This document shows positions 12,492 through 24,372 of a DNA stretch of 64,000 bases, one piece after another; within the stretch, counting starts at the first letter, position 1; each line of letters starts with the position of its first letter. The translations under genes and the position numbers were made by a program. The notes below the pieces were generated by a model, which made no database searches, was not told where the DNA came from, and saw nothing but the letters and a program-made list of their open reading frames with translations. This stretch comes from Rhizophagus clarus. Lineage: Eukaryota > Glomeromycota > Glomeromycetes > Glomerales > Glomeraceae. The DNA lies in NCBI GenBank assembly GCA_015698045.1, contig BLAL01000034.1:372001-436000 (forward strand), given 5' to 3'.

Positions 12492-14047
12492 TTCATTGTT
12501 GCAATAAAATTAATTATAATATATTAAGATTTAAATAAACAACGATATATAGTGTACATATGTTGATAAATTTTTCAATGGTATTTTAATTTACAAAAAT
12601 TAATGACGTTACAACGATGTTATAATTTATAGCTTCTTTACAACACTGCATGTTATAACACTGCAACTTTTTGTCGTAACATTACACAGATTCAAAATAA
12701 ATACAGTAAGCATCAAAAGCATTAGTTGTGAAAGCATTGGATGCTTTGAACTCTCATTAATTTCATATCTCAATCATAAAAGATCTCAAAATTTCACAAA
12801 CGAATAACGTGTAGGTTTACTAAGCTACTAATCATGTACTAATTATACTCATTTTTTTCTTCATATTTTTCTTGATAAATGACAACTTACTCAAAGAACC
12901 ATAAAGAACTCAGAGTTTTTAAATGATCAAAAAAATTTTCAATTATGCATGAATTCTGACAGCACTAAAAATAGTTTCTGATAACTTTTGAAGGAGATAG
13001 ACCGATTTGATCCAAATTACTGAAATCCTATGTTAAAATGAGTAATTACTTTATAACGATTTCCGTTTCCTAGTTAATTAAAATGAAAATGCAAATTATG
13101 TGGCATTTCTAAAATCTAAAATCACACTAAAAAAAGAATATTAATACATTCCCGAAACAACTCTTTTTTCTCTGCTTACAATTTTTAAAGAAGAGCCGAA
13201 GTTTGGATCCAGAGGATTGACCTAAAGAAAAAACAAAATAATATAGTTACTAAAGGAAAAAAACTTAGAGAAAGGGAAAATGAGAGAGGGGGAGGAGATA
13301 AAAAGAACAAGGGAAGGGAAAGGGAAAGGGAAAGGGAAAGGTGGGAAAAAAATATTAAAAACAGGTTTGTTCAATAAAAAAATTTTAGGATTAAAAATTT
13401 CGGATATAATAATTACCCGCATATCTGTGAATACGAGGATTATCCGAAATAATAAATAAATGAGCAAATAACGAATACGTACATCAAACACTATCAAAAC
13501 TCTGAATAATTGTCAAATATCTAATATTTTGTTATTCTGTGTACCTATTACTAAAAAAAAAAGTATACATTTTTTTGTTTGTTTGGCTTATCCGCTTTTA
13601 TCCCCGATACGAAAAAGTTTTAATTGATGTTTGTGTAACGAATACATGATTATCATCACTTAATCAGTGCCTGATTCGGAGGCTTCTCCTAAACCTAATG
13701 TTGCTTGAATAAAAACTTATTTATTAAATACGAAAACAAATCAAAATCAATTTTTACGTAATTATTAAATGTAACCCAGATTAATGATGCGGCGAAAAAG
13801 TTTTTTTTATTAAGTGAGAAATTATTTTCAGGACTTATATAACTACTAATACAATGGTTGTATAATATATGACAAAAATACAAATAGATAAATAATCATC
13901 TACTGTATAATAAAATTTTTTATATAAATTTTTTTAGCTAACTTCTAGATATAATACCTGTGTAAAAGACAAAAGCGATAATAAACGTAAAGCTAAAATC
14001 TTATCAAAACAAGAAGTAAATATATGTATTTAATTTAAAGTATGATC
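12492..14047. other. Gene-free stretch between two relics
   Basis: Only short frames without domain character were found. The GGGAAA array lies inside it. Confidence 0.45.
13311..13346 (+). repeat. GGGAAA tandem array with G-quadruplex potential
   Basis: Five or more GGG runs separated by 2-3 A form a canonical four-run G-quadruplex pattern on the plus strand, in otherwise AT-rich DNA. The reverse-strand frame across it reads a FPFPFP shadow and is not a gene. Confidence 0.75.
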
Positions 14048-14435
14048 TTAGAATTCTTCCCTCCTTTCTTCCTTTTTTTCCTCCCTCATATATACTGCAA
14101 TGTCAATGCAATTCTCACAATCCATGAAAGAATTGTCTGGAAAGTAAGTAGAGATCATATCCACTGGAAACATTTCAACTCCTCTTTCCATTTTATCATT
14201 GTAAAAACTAGTGATCAATTTTTTCGCTGTTATTCTATCAATCATTCTACGAAGTGCGATTTGGTCGGGACTATGCTTTTCAAGACTTGGTCACTTTTTT
14301 TTGATTTCGCTTTTGAGTTTATCAACGTGTTTATCGTTAGAAATTTCAATAACACTAACGCTTTGAGAGGTTGTATTATGTGCTCCTAAAAAGATGAGAC
14401 AACATAAGGTAATTTCGGCAGAATTTGCCTTGTAG
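14048..14435 (-). pseudogene. Crinkler-like effector N-terminal domain relic
   Basis: One reading frame runs through the interval, interrupted by a TGA at 14293-14291. Upstream of the stop it reads EITLCCLIFLGAHNTTSQ, then VIEISNDKHVDKLKSEIKKK. This matches the ubiquitin-like N-terminal layout of Crinkler (CRN) family proteins: ITLxCL start, an I-E-I strand, then a V-D-x-L-K-x-x-I-K helix. After the stop it continues with ALRRMIDRITAKKL and FPVDMISTYFPDNSF. There is no clear start codon. CRN-type proteins are expanded in Rhizophagus and are candidate host-directed effectors. The break means this copy is probably dead unless the stop lies in an unrecognised intron. Confidence 0.5.
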
Positions 14436-14948
14436 CAGAGAAGGGCTTCCAAATAAGATAGCGGAGGGAATAAGTCATTTTATTTAAGATTATTTTAGTT
14501 CTAAAAAAGTAAAAAAAAGGAAAATATTTTAGTTCTCGAAGTCCCAATAAGGCGCAAACATACATTTATTTATGCTTAATTGCTTATTATCAATCGTCCA
14601 AGTTGCGTGAATTTCAGACATTATTTCGACTAACTAGCGAAAGCTTTCGTAATATATTTTTTACTATTTAAGTGATTAATATAAGAATAAAAAATAAATG
14701 CTAAGTATAAATATCAGTTAATAAAAATTTTTAATTACATACATATATATATGTATATATATACATAATTACAACAATTTATACTTATTTAAATCGAAAA
14801 CACAATGGTAAATAATAACGCAAAAGATAAGATATAGTAATATAATAAAATTCCTTTATTTACGAAATCATACTAGTTATCAGATACAGTATATGTAAAT
14901 ACCATAAACACATATGTACTGTACAGTAAAACTGTCTACTATTCCTTA

Positions 14949-16415
14949 TTAATTTTTCTTTACAACTAGAAATACTTCATATTCATCAATTGTACTACTA
15001 CTCGGCACATTAATGTTAGCATATGAGTTTCCATTATTAGCACTCCAGTTATTTCCTTGTGCGAGTAAATCATGTCCATCACCAAAAGTTGGACCATAAT
15101 TAGGGTGATAATATACTGCATTACTAGAATTATTACAACGACCTAATTTAGCAGCATTAAGGTTATCAATATCAGTTATATTAAATATGAAGCTATCAGT
15201 TGTACTTGCGTATGTGCTATTCTGATACCAATGTAAAGGATTATATCTGCCAATAATTTGCTTGGAATCTTTAATTCTTGCAAAAGAAATTGTAGCGCCT
15301 TTTCCATCACATAATTGGTGAAATTTTGAAGCATCAAATCCGTCTCTTGTCCCGCGTAAAAGAAGAATAAATCGATATGATGTGCTTTTTCCAATAATTT
15401 TATTATCTTGATTATCCATCCACTTTATAAAAAGCTTAAAAACATTAGAATTAGCTAAAACAGAATCAAATTTGCGATTCCTAGAAGGTTTGAAATTCAA
15501 CATTGGAGTAGAATTTGAAACCATATGATATCGAAGGATATCACTAATCAAATCTTGAGGTAAGAGGTCTTTGTATGGGTATACTTTTAGATAAAAATCT
15601 TCCTTGGAGATATCATAGAATCTGATTAACGGAACATATTCTTTTATAGTTTGTTTAACATTTGTCAAATCTTCTGATGACCATGTAGAATCATCCTTGC
15701 TGACCTTCAAGTAATGAATGAAAAGCCATCTAAGAAGAGATTCCCATATATCAATCTCTTCCATATTAAGATCATCTCTTTGAAGTATCATGGTAATAAT
15801 TGATTTCTCTAATGATGGAAATTTTTCAGACGAAAAAAGAATTCTAGGTTCTTCACTAATAATTTCCAAGCAGTAGTCTCTTAAATTTTCGAATGGTTCA
15901 TGTTGACCAACGATTTGAAGCGTGCTAACTGAATCCTTATGTAAACATTCTTCGTTATCTATCAAATATTTCTGGACGTGTTCAATTAACTTGTCCAATC
16001 CCAATTCGTCAGCCGCAACTAAGCATTGCAAAATCACTTCGTTATTGTATTGATCATAATCTATAATTCCTGTATACAAATACCTAAGAAAACAAATGAG
16101 TTATGAAATTTTTCTTATCTGAGAAAAATCATCGTTAAATAAATAACAATTAAATTTTACTTGCCTAAGAATTAATTGGAACACTTCAAAAGAGATATTC
16201 GGTTTCTTGAAAATGTAATTACCATCATCGTCTCTTTCTTCCCAATCATTAGATAATGCTCTTTTAAAGTATGAACATCTGGTACTAAGTACAAATGAAT
16301 GAGCTAAAAGTTCCTGCTGATTTTCTCCAGCTGTAATGATTACATCGCAATCTTCACAGCTTTCAAGAGCTTTTTGAAGGTCTTGAATAACTTCTGAACA
16401 GTATTGAATTGACAT
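14949..16415 (-). CDS. BTB-BACK-TLDc protein, array copy 1
   Basis: Two exons, 16415-16165 and 16083-14949, total 1386 nt (461 aa). The BTB domain spans about residues 18-92 (CDVIITAGE, HSFVLSTRCSYFKRAL). A BACK-like helical region spans about 135-235 (MEEIDIWESLLRWLF, VPLIRFYDIS, FYLKVYPYKDLLP). A C-terminal TLDc domain spans about 290-461 (LLLRGTRDGFDASKFHQLC, NPLHWYQN, YGPTFGDGHDL, IDEYEVFLVV). BTB-BACK proteins are typically Cullin3 substrate adaptors; TLDc domains are linked to oxidative-stress responses and V-ATPase binding. The client here is unknown. The intron begins with GC (AG/GCAAGT), a GC-AG intron. All domain landmarks are intact, so it is probably functional. Confidence 0.88.
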
Positions 16416-17205
16416 ATCTAGTGTATTTATACGATATGTGTTTAATAACGTATTATGAAAAAAAAAAATTATTTAGCCTAATGAAGGTTTGTATAAGTGA
16501 AGAAACATCGCGTTAAGTTTATTTTGTGACCTTAGTTATCGATTTTATATTCCCAAATATAAAATATGAGAAAACGCTTATTAAAGTTACTTGTATTTAT
16601 GTCTGGAAGACGAAGACAAAAATTAGTTTAAAAACAAAGAGAAATACAGTAAACAAAAAAGAGACATGTAAAAATACCACAAAAGGTCATTTATCAACTT
16701 AGATTTACTTTTTTGTCGTAGTGTGACAAATAACGCGAATAACTACCAATCGTTACGGTAAGAATGTTTCTATTTACTCGACAAACTTGTAGCACGTAAT
16801 ACAAACTGCATGTGACCAGACTGCTACCAATAGGAGTTTAGTATGGTGAATGATTAAATATTAGTAACGGCACATATATACTGCATAATCATGAATTTTA
16901 TTATAAAAAAGATATAAAATACTGAAATTTCTTCGGTTTTATCTTTGACTGCTAATATAGGAATATGTTCGTAAAGAAGACAGGTATTTCAGTGACAAAT
17001 GAATTTAATTATTTCAGCACACCTACGTTTAGACAAATATACAATACAAAGGTTGAAGCGATATATATAGTAAGCATAATGCTAAGGTAGGTTATAGAGG
17101 TTCATAAATGTAATACTATAGGTTTAAGAAACTTTAATTTTAAAACATGATAGAAGTCTCGAACCAGAAAAAAAAAAAATTCAAAATCCAATTTAATTTC
17201 TTAAA
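16416..17205. promoter_or_regulatory. Intergenic/promoter region of BTB-BACK-TLDc copy 1
   Basis: There is no gene. A TATAAATAC on the minus strand (16424-16432) lies only about 10 bp from the ATG, which is close for a TATA box. Transcription may start further upstream, or translation at a later Met. Confidence 0.3.
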
Positions 17206-18659
17206 TTAAGTTTTCTTTGTAACTTGAAATACTTCATATTCGTCAATCGTAAAACTATTTGGGATTCCAATGTTGGAATAATTTCCATTATTAGAACTCC
17301 AGGTTTTTCCTCGTGCGCACAAATCATTCCCACTACCGAAAGTTGGACCATAACTAGCATGATAATACACCGCATTGCCGTAACTATTACAAATACGACT
17401 TATTTGAGCGGAATTAAGGTTTTTGCTATCAATTATTTTAAACAAAAAATTATCACTTGAATTGCCATATTGACCGTTCTGATACCAATGTAAAGAATTA
17501 TAACCACCAATGATTTGCTTTGAATTTTCAATTCTTGCAATAGTAATTGTAGCTCCTTTGCTATCACATAATTGATGGAATTTTGTAGGATCAAACCCAT
17601 CTCTTGTCCCGCGTAAAAGGAGAGTAAATTGATATGGCACATTTTGTTTGGTATAATCGTCATTTTTTTTATCGATCCATTTCGCAAGGAGTTTAAATAC
17701 ATCGTAATTGATTAAAACGGAATCCGATCTGCGCCATCTAGAAGGTTTGAAATTCAACATTGGAGTAGCATTTGGAATCATATGATATCGAAGGATGTCA
17801 TTGAGCAAATCTTGAGGTATGAAATCTTTATAAGGATATACTTTTAAATAAAAATCTTCCCTGGAGATATCATAGAATCTGATAAAAGGAACATATTCTC
17901 TTATAATTTGTTTAGCATTTTTTAAATCTTCCAATGAACAAGTAGAATCATCTTGACCGATCCTTAAATAATTAACAAAAAGCCATCTGAGAAGAGATTC
18001 CCATACATCAATTTCTTCCATATTAAGATCATCTCTTTGAAGTATCATGGTAATAATTGGTTTTTCTATTGACGGAAATTTTTTAGACGAGAAAAGAATC
18101 GATGGTTCTTCACTAATCATGTCTAAACAGTAATTTTTTAGATCTTCAAATGGTTCATGTTGATAAATGATTCGAAGTGTGCTAACAGGATCCTTATATA
18201 TAAATTCTTTATTATTTAACAAATATTCTTGAGTAAGTTCAATTAATTTATCCAATCCTAGTTCATCAGCCGCAATAAGGAATTGTAAAATAATGTCTTT
18301 TCTGTGCTGATCATAATCAACAATTCCGGTATACAGATATCTGGAAATTTTAAGCATTATGTAATAAGCACGCAAAAGAAATTAATAACAAATGAATTAC
18401 TTACTTACCTGAGAATTAATTGGAACACTTCAAAAGAGATATTTTGTTTTTTGAAAATGTAATTACCGTCATCGTCTCTTTCTTCCCAATCGTTAGATAA
18501 TGCTCTTTTAAAATACGAACATCTAGCACGAAGCATAAATGAATGAGCTCGTAGTTCCTTGCCATCCTCTCCAACTTTGATGATTACATCGTAATCATCT
18601 CCATTTTCGAAAGCCATATCAAGATCTTGAATAACTTCTAACAAATTACGAGATGACAT
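17206..18659 (-). CDS. BTB-BACK-TLDc protein, array copy 2
   Basis: Exons 18659-18409 and 18340-17206 total 1386 nt (461 aa). The 68-bp intron is a canonical GTAAGT...CAG. BTB landmarks are YDVIIKVGEDGKELRAHSF and LRARCSYFKRAL; BACK landmarks are MEEIDVWESLLRWLF and VPFIRFYDIS. The TLDc domain starts near residue 290 with DSVLINYDVFKLLAKWID and contains LLLRGTRDGFDPTKFHQLC and YGPTFGSGNDL. The N-terminal two-thirds is almost identical to copy 3, while the TLDc part is clearly different. Probably a Cullin3-type adaptor, as for its siblings. Confidence 0.88.
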
Positions 18660-19045
18660 AAAGCGTCTACGTATAACAAATCGGATAAAAAAAAAATATT
18701 ATAAAGTAGGCGAATAACTTAATCATAAAAAATAAATTTCTCAATTAAATATTAAAAGTTAAAAAAGAGATAAGGAAACTTATCAGTTTTTATTATATTT
18801 GCACCATAAAAAGTTCGTAATGATTACGTATTTAAATAATAATTTTCCCAGGATGACATTTTCACATGGTCTGCGCCTTAGATTTCATAATAACAAACAC
18901 TTTGAAAAAAGTTTAATTTTGTGTAAACATAACATTGTATTTACTGCTATACATATTAGGTAAGAGTAGAAAAGAATTTCGGGAACATAAATGCTAATTT
19001 TTTACAATATTATTTCATTGACTAATTCATTTATTATAAAAAAAA
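17755..19045. repeat. Near-identical segment, left copy (BTB-BACK half plus promoter of copy 2)
   Basis: By eye this block matches 19669-20965 almost base for base. It covers the intron, the BTB and BACK coding regions and about 0.4 kb upstream. Differences are a few substitutions and small indels, mostly in homopolymers. Confidence 0.8.
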
Positions 19046-19119
19046 ATACACATAAAAAATATAATAAATTTATTTATACAATCAATATGTAAAAAGAAAA
19101 TCATAATCAAAAATTTGGA

Positions 19120-20573
19120 CTACTTTTTTACGACTAGAAATACTTCATATTCATCAATCGAAGGATTACTTGGAAGGTTAACGTTAGAATACGCATTTCC
19201 ATTATTAGTATACCAGACATTTCCTTGTGCGCGCAAATCATGCCCATTACCAAAAGTTGGTCCATAACTAGGGTGATAATATATTGCATTATTAGGATTA
19301 TTACAACGACCTATTTTAGCAGAATTGGAGTCATCAGTATTAGTTATATTAAATATGAAGCTATCATTTGTACTTCCGTATGTGCTATTCTGATACCAAT
19401 GTAAAGGATTATATCCACCAATAATTTGCTTTGAATTATTAATTCTTGCAAAAGAAATCGTGGCTCCTTTTCCATCACATAATTGGTGAAACTTTGTAGC
19501 ATCAAATCCGTCCCTTGTCCCACGTAAAAAGAGAATAAAATTATATGGCGCGGTTTTCTCATTATAATTATTTTCATCTTTTCTATCAATCCATTTCATG
19601 AAAAGCTTAAATATATTAAATTTCACTAAAACAGAGTCAACCTTGCGACTTCTAGTAGGCTTAAAATTCAACATTGGAGTAGCATTTGGAATCATATGAT
19701 ATCGAAGGATGTCATTGAGCAAATCTTGAGGTATGAAATCTTTATAAGGATATACTTTTAAATAAAAATCTTCCCTGGAGATATCATAGAATCTGATAAA
19801 AGGAACATATTCTCTTATAATTTGTTTAGCATTTTTTAAATCTTCCAATGAACAAGTAGAATCATCTTGACCGATCCTTAAATAATTAACAAAAAGCCAT
19901 CTGAGAAGAGATTCCCATACATCAATTTCTTCCATATTAAGATCATCTCTTTGAAGTATCATGGTAATAATTGGTTTTTCTATTGACGGAAATTTTTTAG
20001 ACGAGAAAAGAATCGATGGTTCTTCACTAATCATGTCTAAACAGTAATTTTTTAGATCTTCAAATGGTTCATGTTGATAAATGATTCGAAGTGTGCTAAC
20101 AGGATCCTTATATATAAATTCTTTATTATTTAACAAATATTCTTGAGTAAGTTCAATTAATTTATCCAATCCTAGTTCATCAGCCGCAATAAGGAATTGT
20201 AAAATAATGTCTTTTCTGTGCTGATCATAATCAACAATTCCGGTATACAGATATCTGGAAATTTTAAGCATTATGTAATAAGCACGCAAAAGAAATCAAT
20301 AACAAATGAATTACTTACTTACCTGAGAATTAATTGGAACACTTCAAAAGAGATATTTTGTTTTTTGAAAATGTAATTACCGTCATCGTCCCTTTCTTCC
20401 CAATCGTTAGATAATGCTCTTTTAAAATACGAACATCTAGCACGAAGCATAACTGAATGAGCTCGTAGTTCCTTGCCATCCTCTCCAACTTTGATGATTA
20501 CATCGTAATCATCTCCATTTTCGAAAGCCATATCAAGATCTTGAATAACTTCTAACAAATTACGAGATGACAT
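19120..20573 (-). CDS. BTB-BACK-TLDc protein, array copy 3 (mosaic of copies 2 and 4)
   Basis: Exons 20573-20323 and 20254-19120 total 1386 nt (461 aa), with the same 68-bp GT-AG intron as copy 2. From the start codon to about residue 285 the protein differs from copy 2 by one residue (HSV for HSF in the BTB domain). After the shared sequence encoding PMLNFKP it switches to the copy-4 type (DSVLVKFNIFKLFMKWIDR, YGPTFGNGHDL, VWYTNNGNAYSNVNLPS). The switch lies at about 19665-19683. Near-identity to copy 2 also continues for about 0.4 kb upstream of the ATG, so the promoter is of copy-2 type. All domains are complete. Confidence 0.88.
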
Positions 20574-20965
20574 AAAGCGTCTACGTATAACAAATCGGAT
20601 AAAAAAAAAAAAATATTATAAAGCAGGCGAATAACTTAATCATAAAAAATAAATTTCTCAATTAAATATTAAAAGTTAAAAAAGAGATAAGGAAGCTTAT
20701 CAATTTATTAAGTTTTTATTATATTTGCACCATAAAAAGTTCGTAATGATTACGTATTTAAATAATAATTTTCCCAGGATGACATTTTCACATGGTCTGC
20801 GCCTTAGATTTATAATAACAAGCACTTTGAAAAAAGTTTAATTTTTGTAAACATAACATTGTATTTACTGCTATACATATTAGGTAAGGGTCGAAAAGAA
20901 TTTCGGGAATGTAAATGCTAATTTTTTACATAATATTATTTCATTGACTACGTAATTCATTTATT
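19669..20965. repeat. Near-identical segment, right copy (BTB-BACK half plus promoter of copy 3)
   Basis: Partner of 17755-19045 at an offset of about 1914 bp. Left of 19665 the sequence follows copy 4 rather than copy 2. Confidence 0.8.
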
Positions 20966-21039
20966 GTAAAAAAAAAAGTTTCACAAAAAATTTTATTTTA
21001 CAATTAAGCCAATTTTATATGTGAAAAAAAAAAATCATT

Positions 21040-22513
21040 TTACTTTTTTACGACTAGAAATACTTCATATTCATCAATCGTAGGATTACTCGGCAAGTTA
21101 ACGTTGGAATACGCGTTTCCATTACTAGTATACCAGACATTTCCTTGTGCATTAAGATCATGCCCATTACCGAAAGTTGGACCATAACTAGGATGATAAT
21201 ATACTGCATAAGTAGAATTACTACAACGACCTAATTTGGCAGAATTGGAGTTATCAACATCTGTTATATTAAATATGAAGCTATCATTTGTACTTCCGTA
21301 TGAACTATTCTGGTACCAATGTAAAGGATTATATCCACCAATAACTTGCTTTGAATTTTGAATTCTTGCAAAAGAAATCGTGGCACCTCTTCCGTCACAT
21401 AATTGGTGAAACTTTGAAGCATCAAATCCGTCCCTTGTCCCACGTAAAAGGAGAATAAATTTATAAGAAGCGTTTTTCTCATTATAACTATTATTATCGT
21501 TTCTATCAATCCATCTCATGAAAAGCTTAAATATATTAAATTTCACTAAAACAGAATCAACTTTGCGGTTTCTAGTAGGCTTAAAATTCAACATTGGAGT
21601 AGAATTTGGAACCATGTGATATCGAAGGATATCATTAAGCAAATCTCGAGGTAAGAGATCTTTATATGGATATACTTTTAAATAAAAGTCTTCCTTGGAA
21701 ATATCATAGAACCTGATTAATGGAATATATTCTTTAATAGTCTGTTGGACGTTTGTCAAATCTTCTGATGACCACGAAGAATCATCTTTGTTAACCTTCA
21801 AATAATAAACGAAAAGCCATCTGAGGAAAGATTCCCATATATCAATCTCTTCCATATTAAGATCATCTCTTTGAAGTACCATGGTAATAATTGGTTTTTC
21901 TAATGATGGGAACTTTTCGGATGAAAATAGTATTCTCGGTTCTTCACTAATTATGTCTAAGCAGTAATTTTTTAGATCTTCGAATGGTTCATGCTGATAA
22001 GTGACTTGAAGAGTGCTAACGGGATCCTTACGCATATATTCGTTATCAATCAAATATTTTTGGATACGTTCAATTAATTTATTCAACCCCAATTCGTCAG
22101 CAGCAATTAAGCATTGCAAAATCTCTTCTTTACTGTGTTGATCATAATCCATAAGCCCTGTATACAAATATCTAAACATTATAATTAATGAAGGAAAGTA
22201 AACGAATTTAATCTCTGTAAAAATTAGAAATAAATAAAAGGTATAATTAAAAATCTTGCCTAAGGATTATTTGGAATACTTCTGGTGCGATATTTGGTTT
22301 TTTGAAAATATAATTGCCATCATCGTCCTTTTCTTCCCAATCGTTAGAAAATGCTCTCTCAAAATACGAACATCTAACACGAAGTACAAATGAATTTGCT
22401 CGAAGTTCTTTAATATCAGGATCTTCACCGGCTTTGATAATCACATCACAACATTTCTCATTTTCATATGCATTTTCAAAGTCTTCAATAATTTCCGAAT
22501 GATGAGATGTCAT
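21040..22513 (-). CDS. BTB-BACK-TLDc protein, array copy 4
   Basis: Exons 22513-22260 and 22171-21040 total 1386 nt (461 aa). The start is taken at ATG 22513 (MTSHHSEIIEDFENAYENEK); a TTG eight codons further upstream is not a plausible start. The BTB domain carries an extra DI insert after AGEDP, and the protein is still 461 aa because exon 2 is one codon shorter than in the siblings. BACK and TLDc motifs are intact (MEEIDIWESFLRWLF, LLLRGTRDGFDASKFHQLC, YGPTFGNGHDL). The intron uses a GC donor (AG/GCAAGA). The TLDc half is the closest match to that of copy 3. Confidence 0.87.
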
Positions 22514-24372
22514 GTCTAAACAATAATAAAGTGTCAATAAGAATTAAAAAATTTTTTTTTAAAAAATACGTTCAATCCTATTATTAAACACATTACCTCA
22601 ATAACAGCCGCAACTGCAAGCAAAAAAACTTTGATGAAAATTTTTGAAACGCGAGAGGTCAGTATTTAAAAAAAAAGGCAATTTAGCTCAAATCGTTATA
22701 CAAAGTTACGCGGGCTGCTACAGAATATTGGTTTCACAATTAGAATTTAAAGAACAATATACTGTATGGACGATGTAGATAATGATAAATACATACCATC
22801 AATATGACCATAAAAAGCCATGGTTTTTTTTTTTAAAAAAAAAAAAAGAAAACGACAAGATTTGTTTTCCGCAATAGGCACTCCGTAAACACAATTTACG
22901 AGATGAAAACGGAAATAATTTGTAGTTCAGAAAGCCACATACAAAGCCGAATTGTCAAGAAGTAACTTTTTTCGGACTAAATTAATAATATAATTTGGCT
23001 TCAGCTTTAAATCAAACATTTTTACTCGATAAGATTATATTAATTAGTAATTGTGATATTGTTCAATTGTTTCATGCCCCTTATCGGTTAAGGAAAATTC
23101 CACTGAGAATATTTAGTTCTTCAAAATAGTTATGATTAGTTATTTTGAATTTTATAAGCATAAACATTGTATTTCTCATGACGAATTGTCGACAGAATAA
23201 TACAGTAGTTTATTAAAAAGGTTAGTAAATTTTTTTTTGAAGAAATTGAGTCCAAGTTTTACTTATATTAATATACTGTACTATTATCTATCATTTTCAC
23301 GCGTTCAAACTTAGAATCATGGACATGAAAAAAGTGTTTATACACCGTAGATATATATACAGTATATCCTACTTTTAACAATGTAATCGATTATATATAT
23401 GTGAAAATATTTTTTTTTTCACAGGTTGTCAGTTTTCATAAATCACGTAATATAAACGGTTCCCTAGGCGTTTCTCATGAGCATTTAATCATATGAATAA
23501 TGTTACCAAAAAAAGGATAGTAGATATTTTAAGTGATCCAAAATTTAAATACAGTAAGTGCCTTGTTTCTCATTTTTTGGTATAACCAATTACAAAGTAG
23601 ACAGATAATAAATACTGTAGTATTATATAATAATTTTAAAGAAATGTTACGGTAATGTAGAGTTTGAGTAGTTTGAGTAACTGGTTTGCTCAACATTGTA
23701 CGCCAAACAGAAAATGATTAAAATTATTATTGGCAACAAATTTTTATGGGGAAATTATGGAAATTATTGATAATTTCATGAAACTGAAGAAGGATGCGAT
23801 GTGAAATTTATAACCAAATAATAAAGAATTCAAATTCATTCACTCATATATACTAAAAATATTCAAAAGAAATAGATAACGGTTATTGTTTCAGCATTTA
23901 GTTATTACATATATTCAAAGAAATTTTAATAGAACCTTACAAAATGAAGTTTAGAAAGTTCAGCCATCTTCATTACGCTGGAAATCCTTAGATATCGTTA
24001 GAAATGATTTTTACTAATAAATTGCAAAACAAACTCCTTTTGTACGAGAGAGAGATACCGAAATACTTCGTTACGTAAAAAGACAAGACAATTTGACCAG
24101 ATATATAAACGGTTTCTTTAAAAACTGCAAAACTTGCATAAAAAACGTGACGCGGATTTACACGCGATAAATTCTCCAGTATGTGTATTTATAAGTTTAT
24201 TGAAAAACATAGCTTATTTTACTTTATTTTTTTCGTATTTACATAATATATATATTTTTTTACATAACATCATTTTTTCATAACAAGATTGAATGATAGA
24301 TCTTATTGTACCAATGAATTTCTCTCTTAATCATTACCTCTGCTGCAATATATTCATTGTTTTATTATTACT
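22514..24372. other. Gene-free stretch right of the BTB-BACK-TLDc array
   Basis: No convincing coding frame was found; it has AT-rich sequence with homopolymers and a short alternating TA/TG tract at about 23346-23402. Confidence 0.45.

Noticed and set aside
13222..13497. Minus-strand frame rich in FPFPFP
   Set aside because: It is the antisense shadow of the GGGAAA array and A-rich DNA, with no domain character.
14042..14389. 115-aa plus-strand frame
   Set aside because: It is antisense to the Crinkler-like relic, whose minus-strand frame has recognisable domain words.
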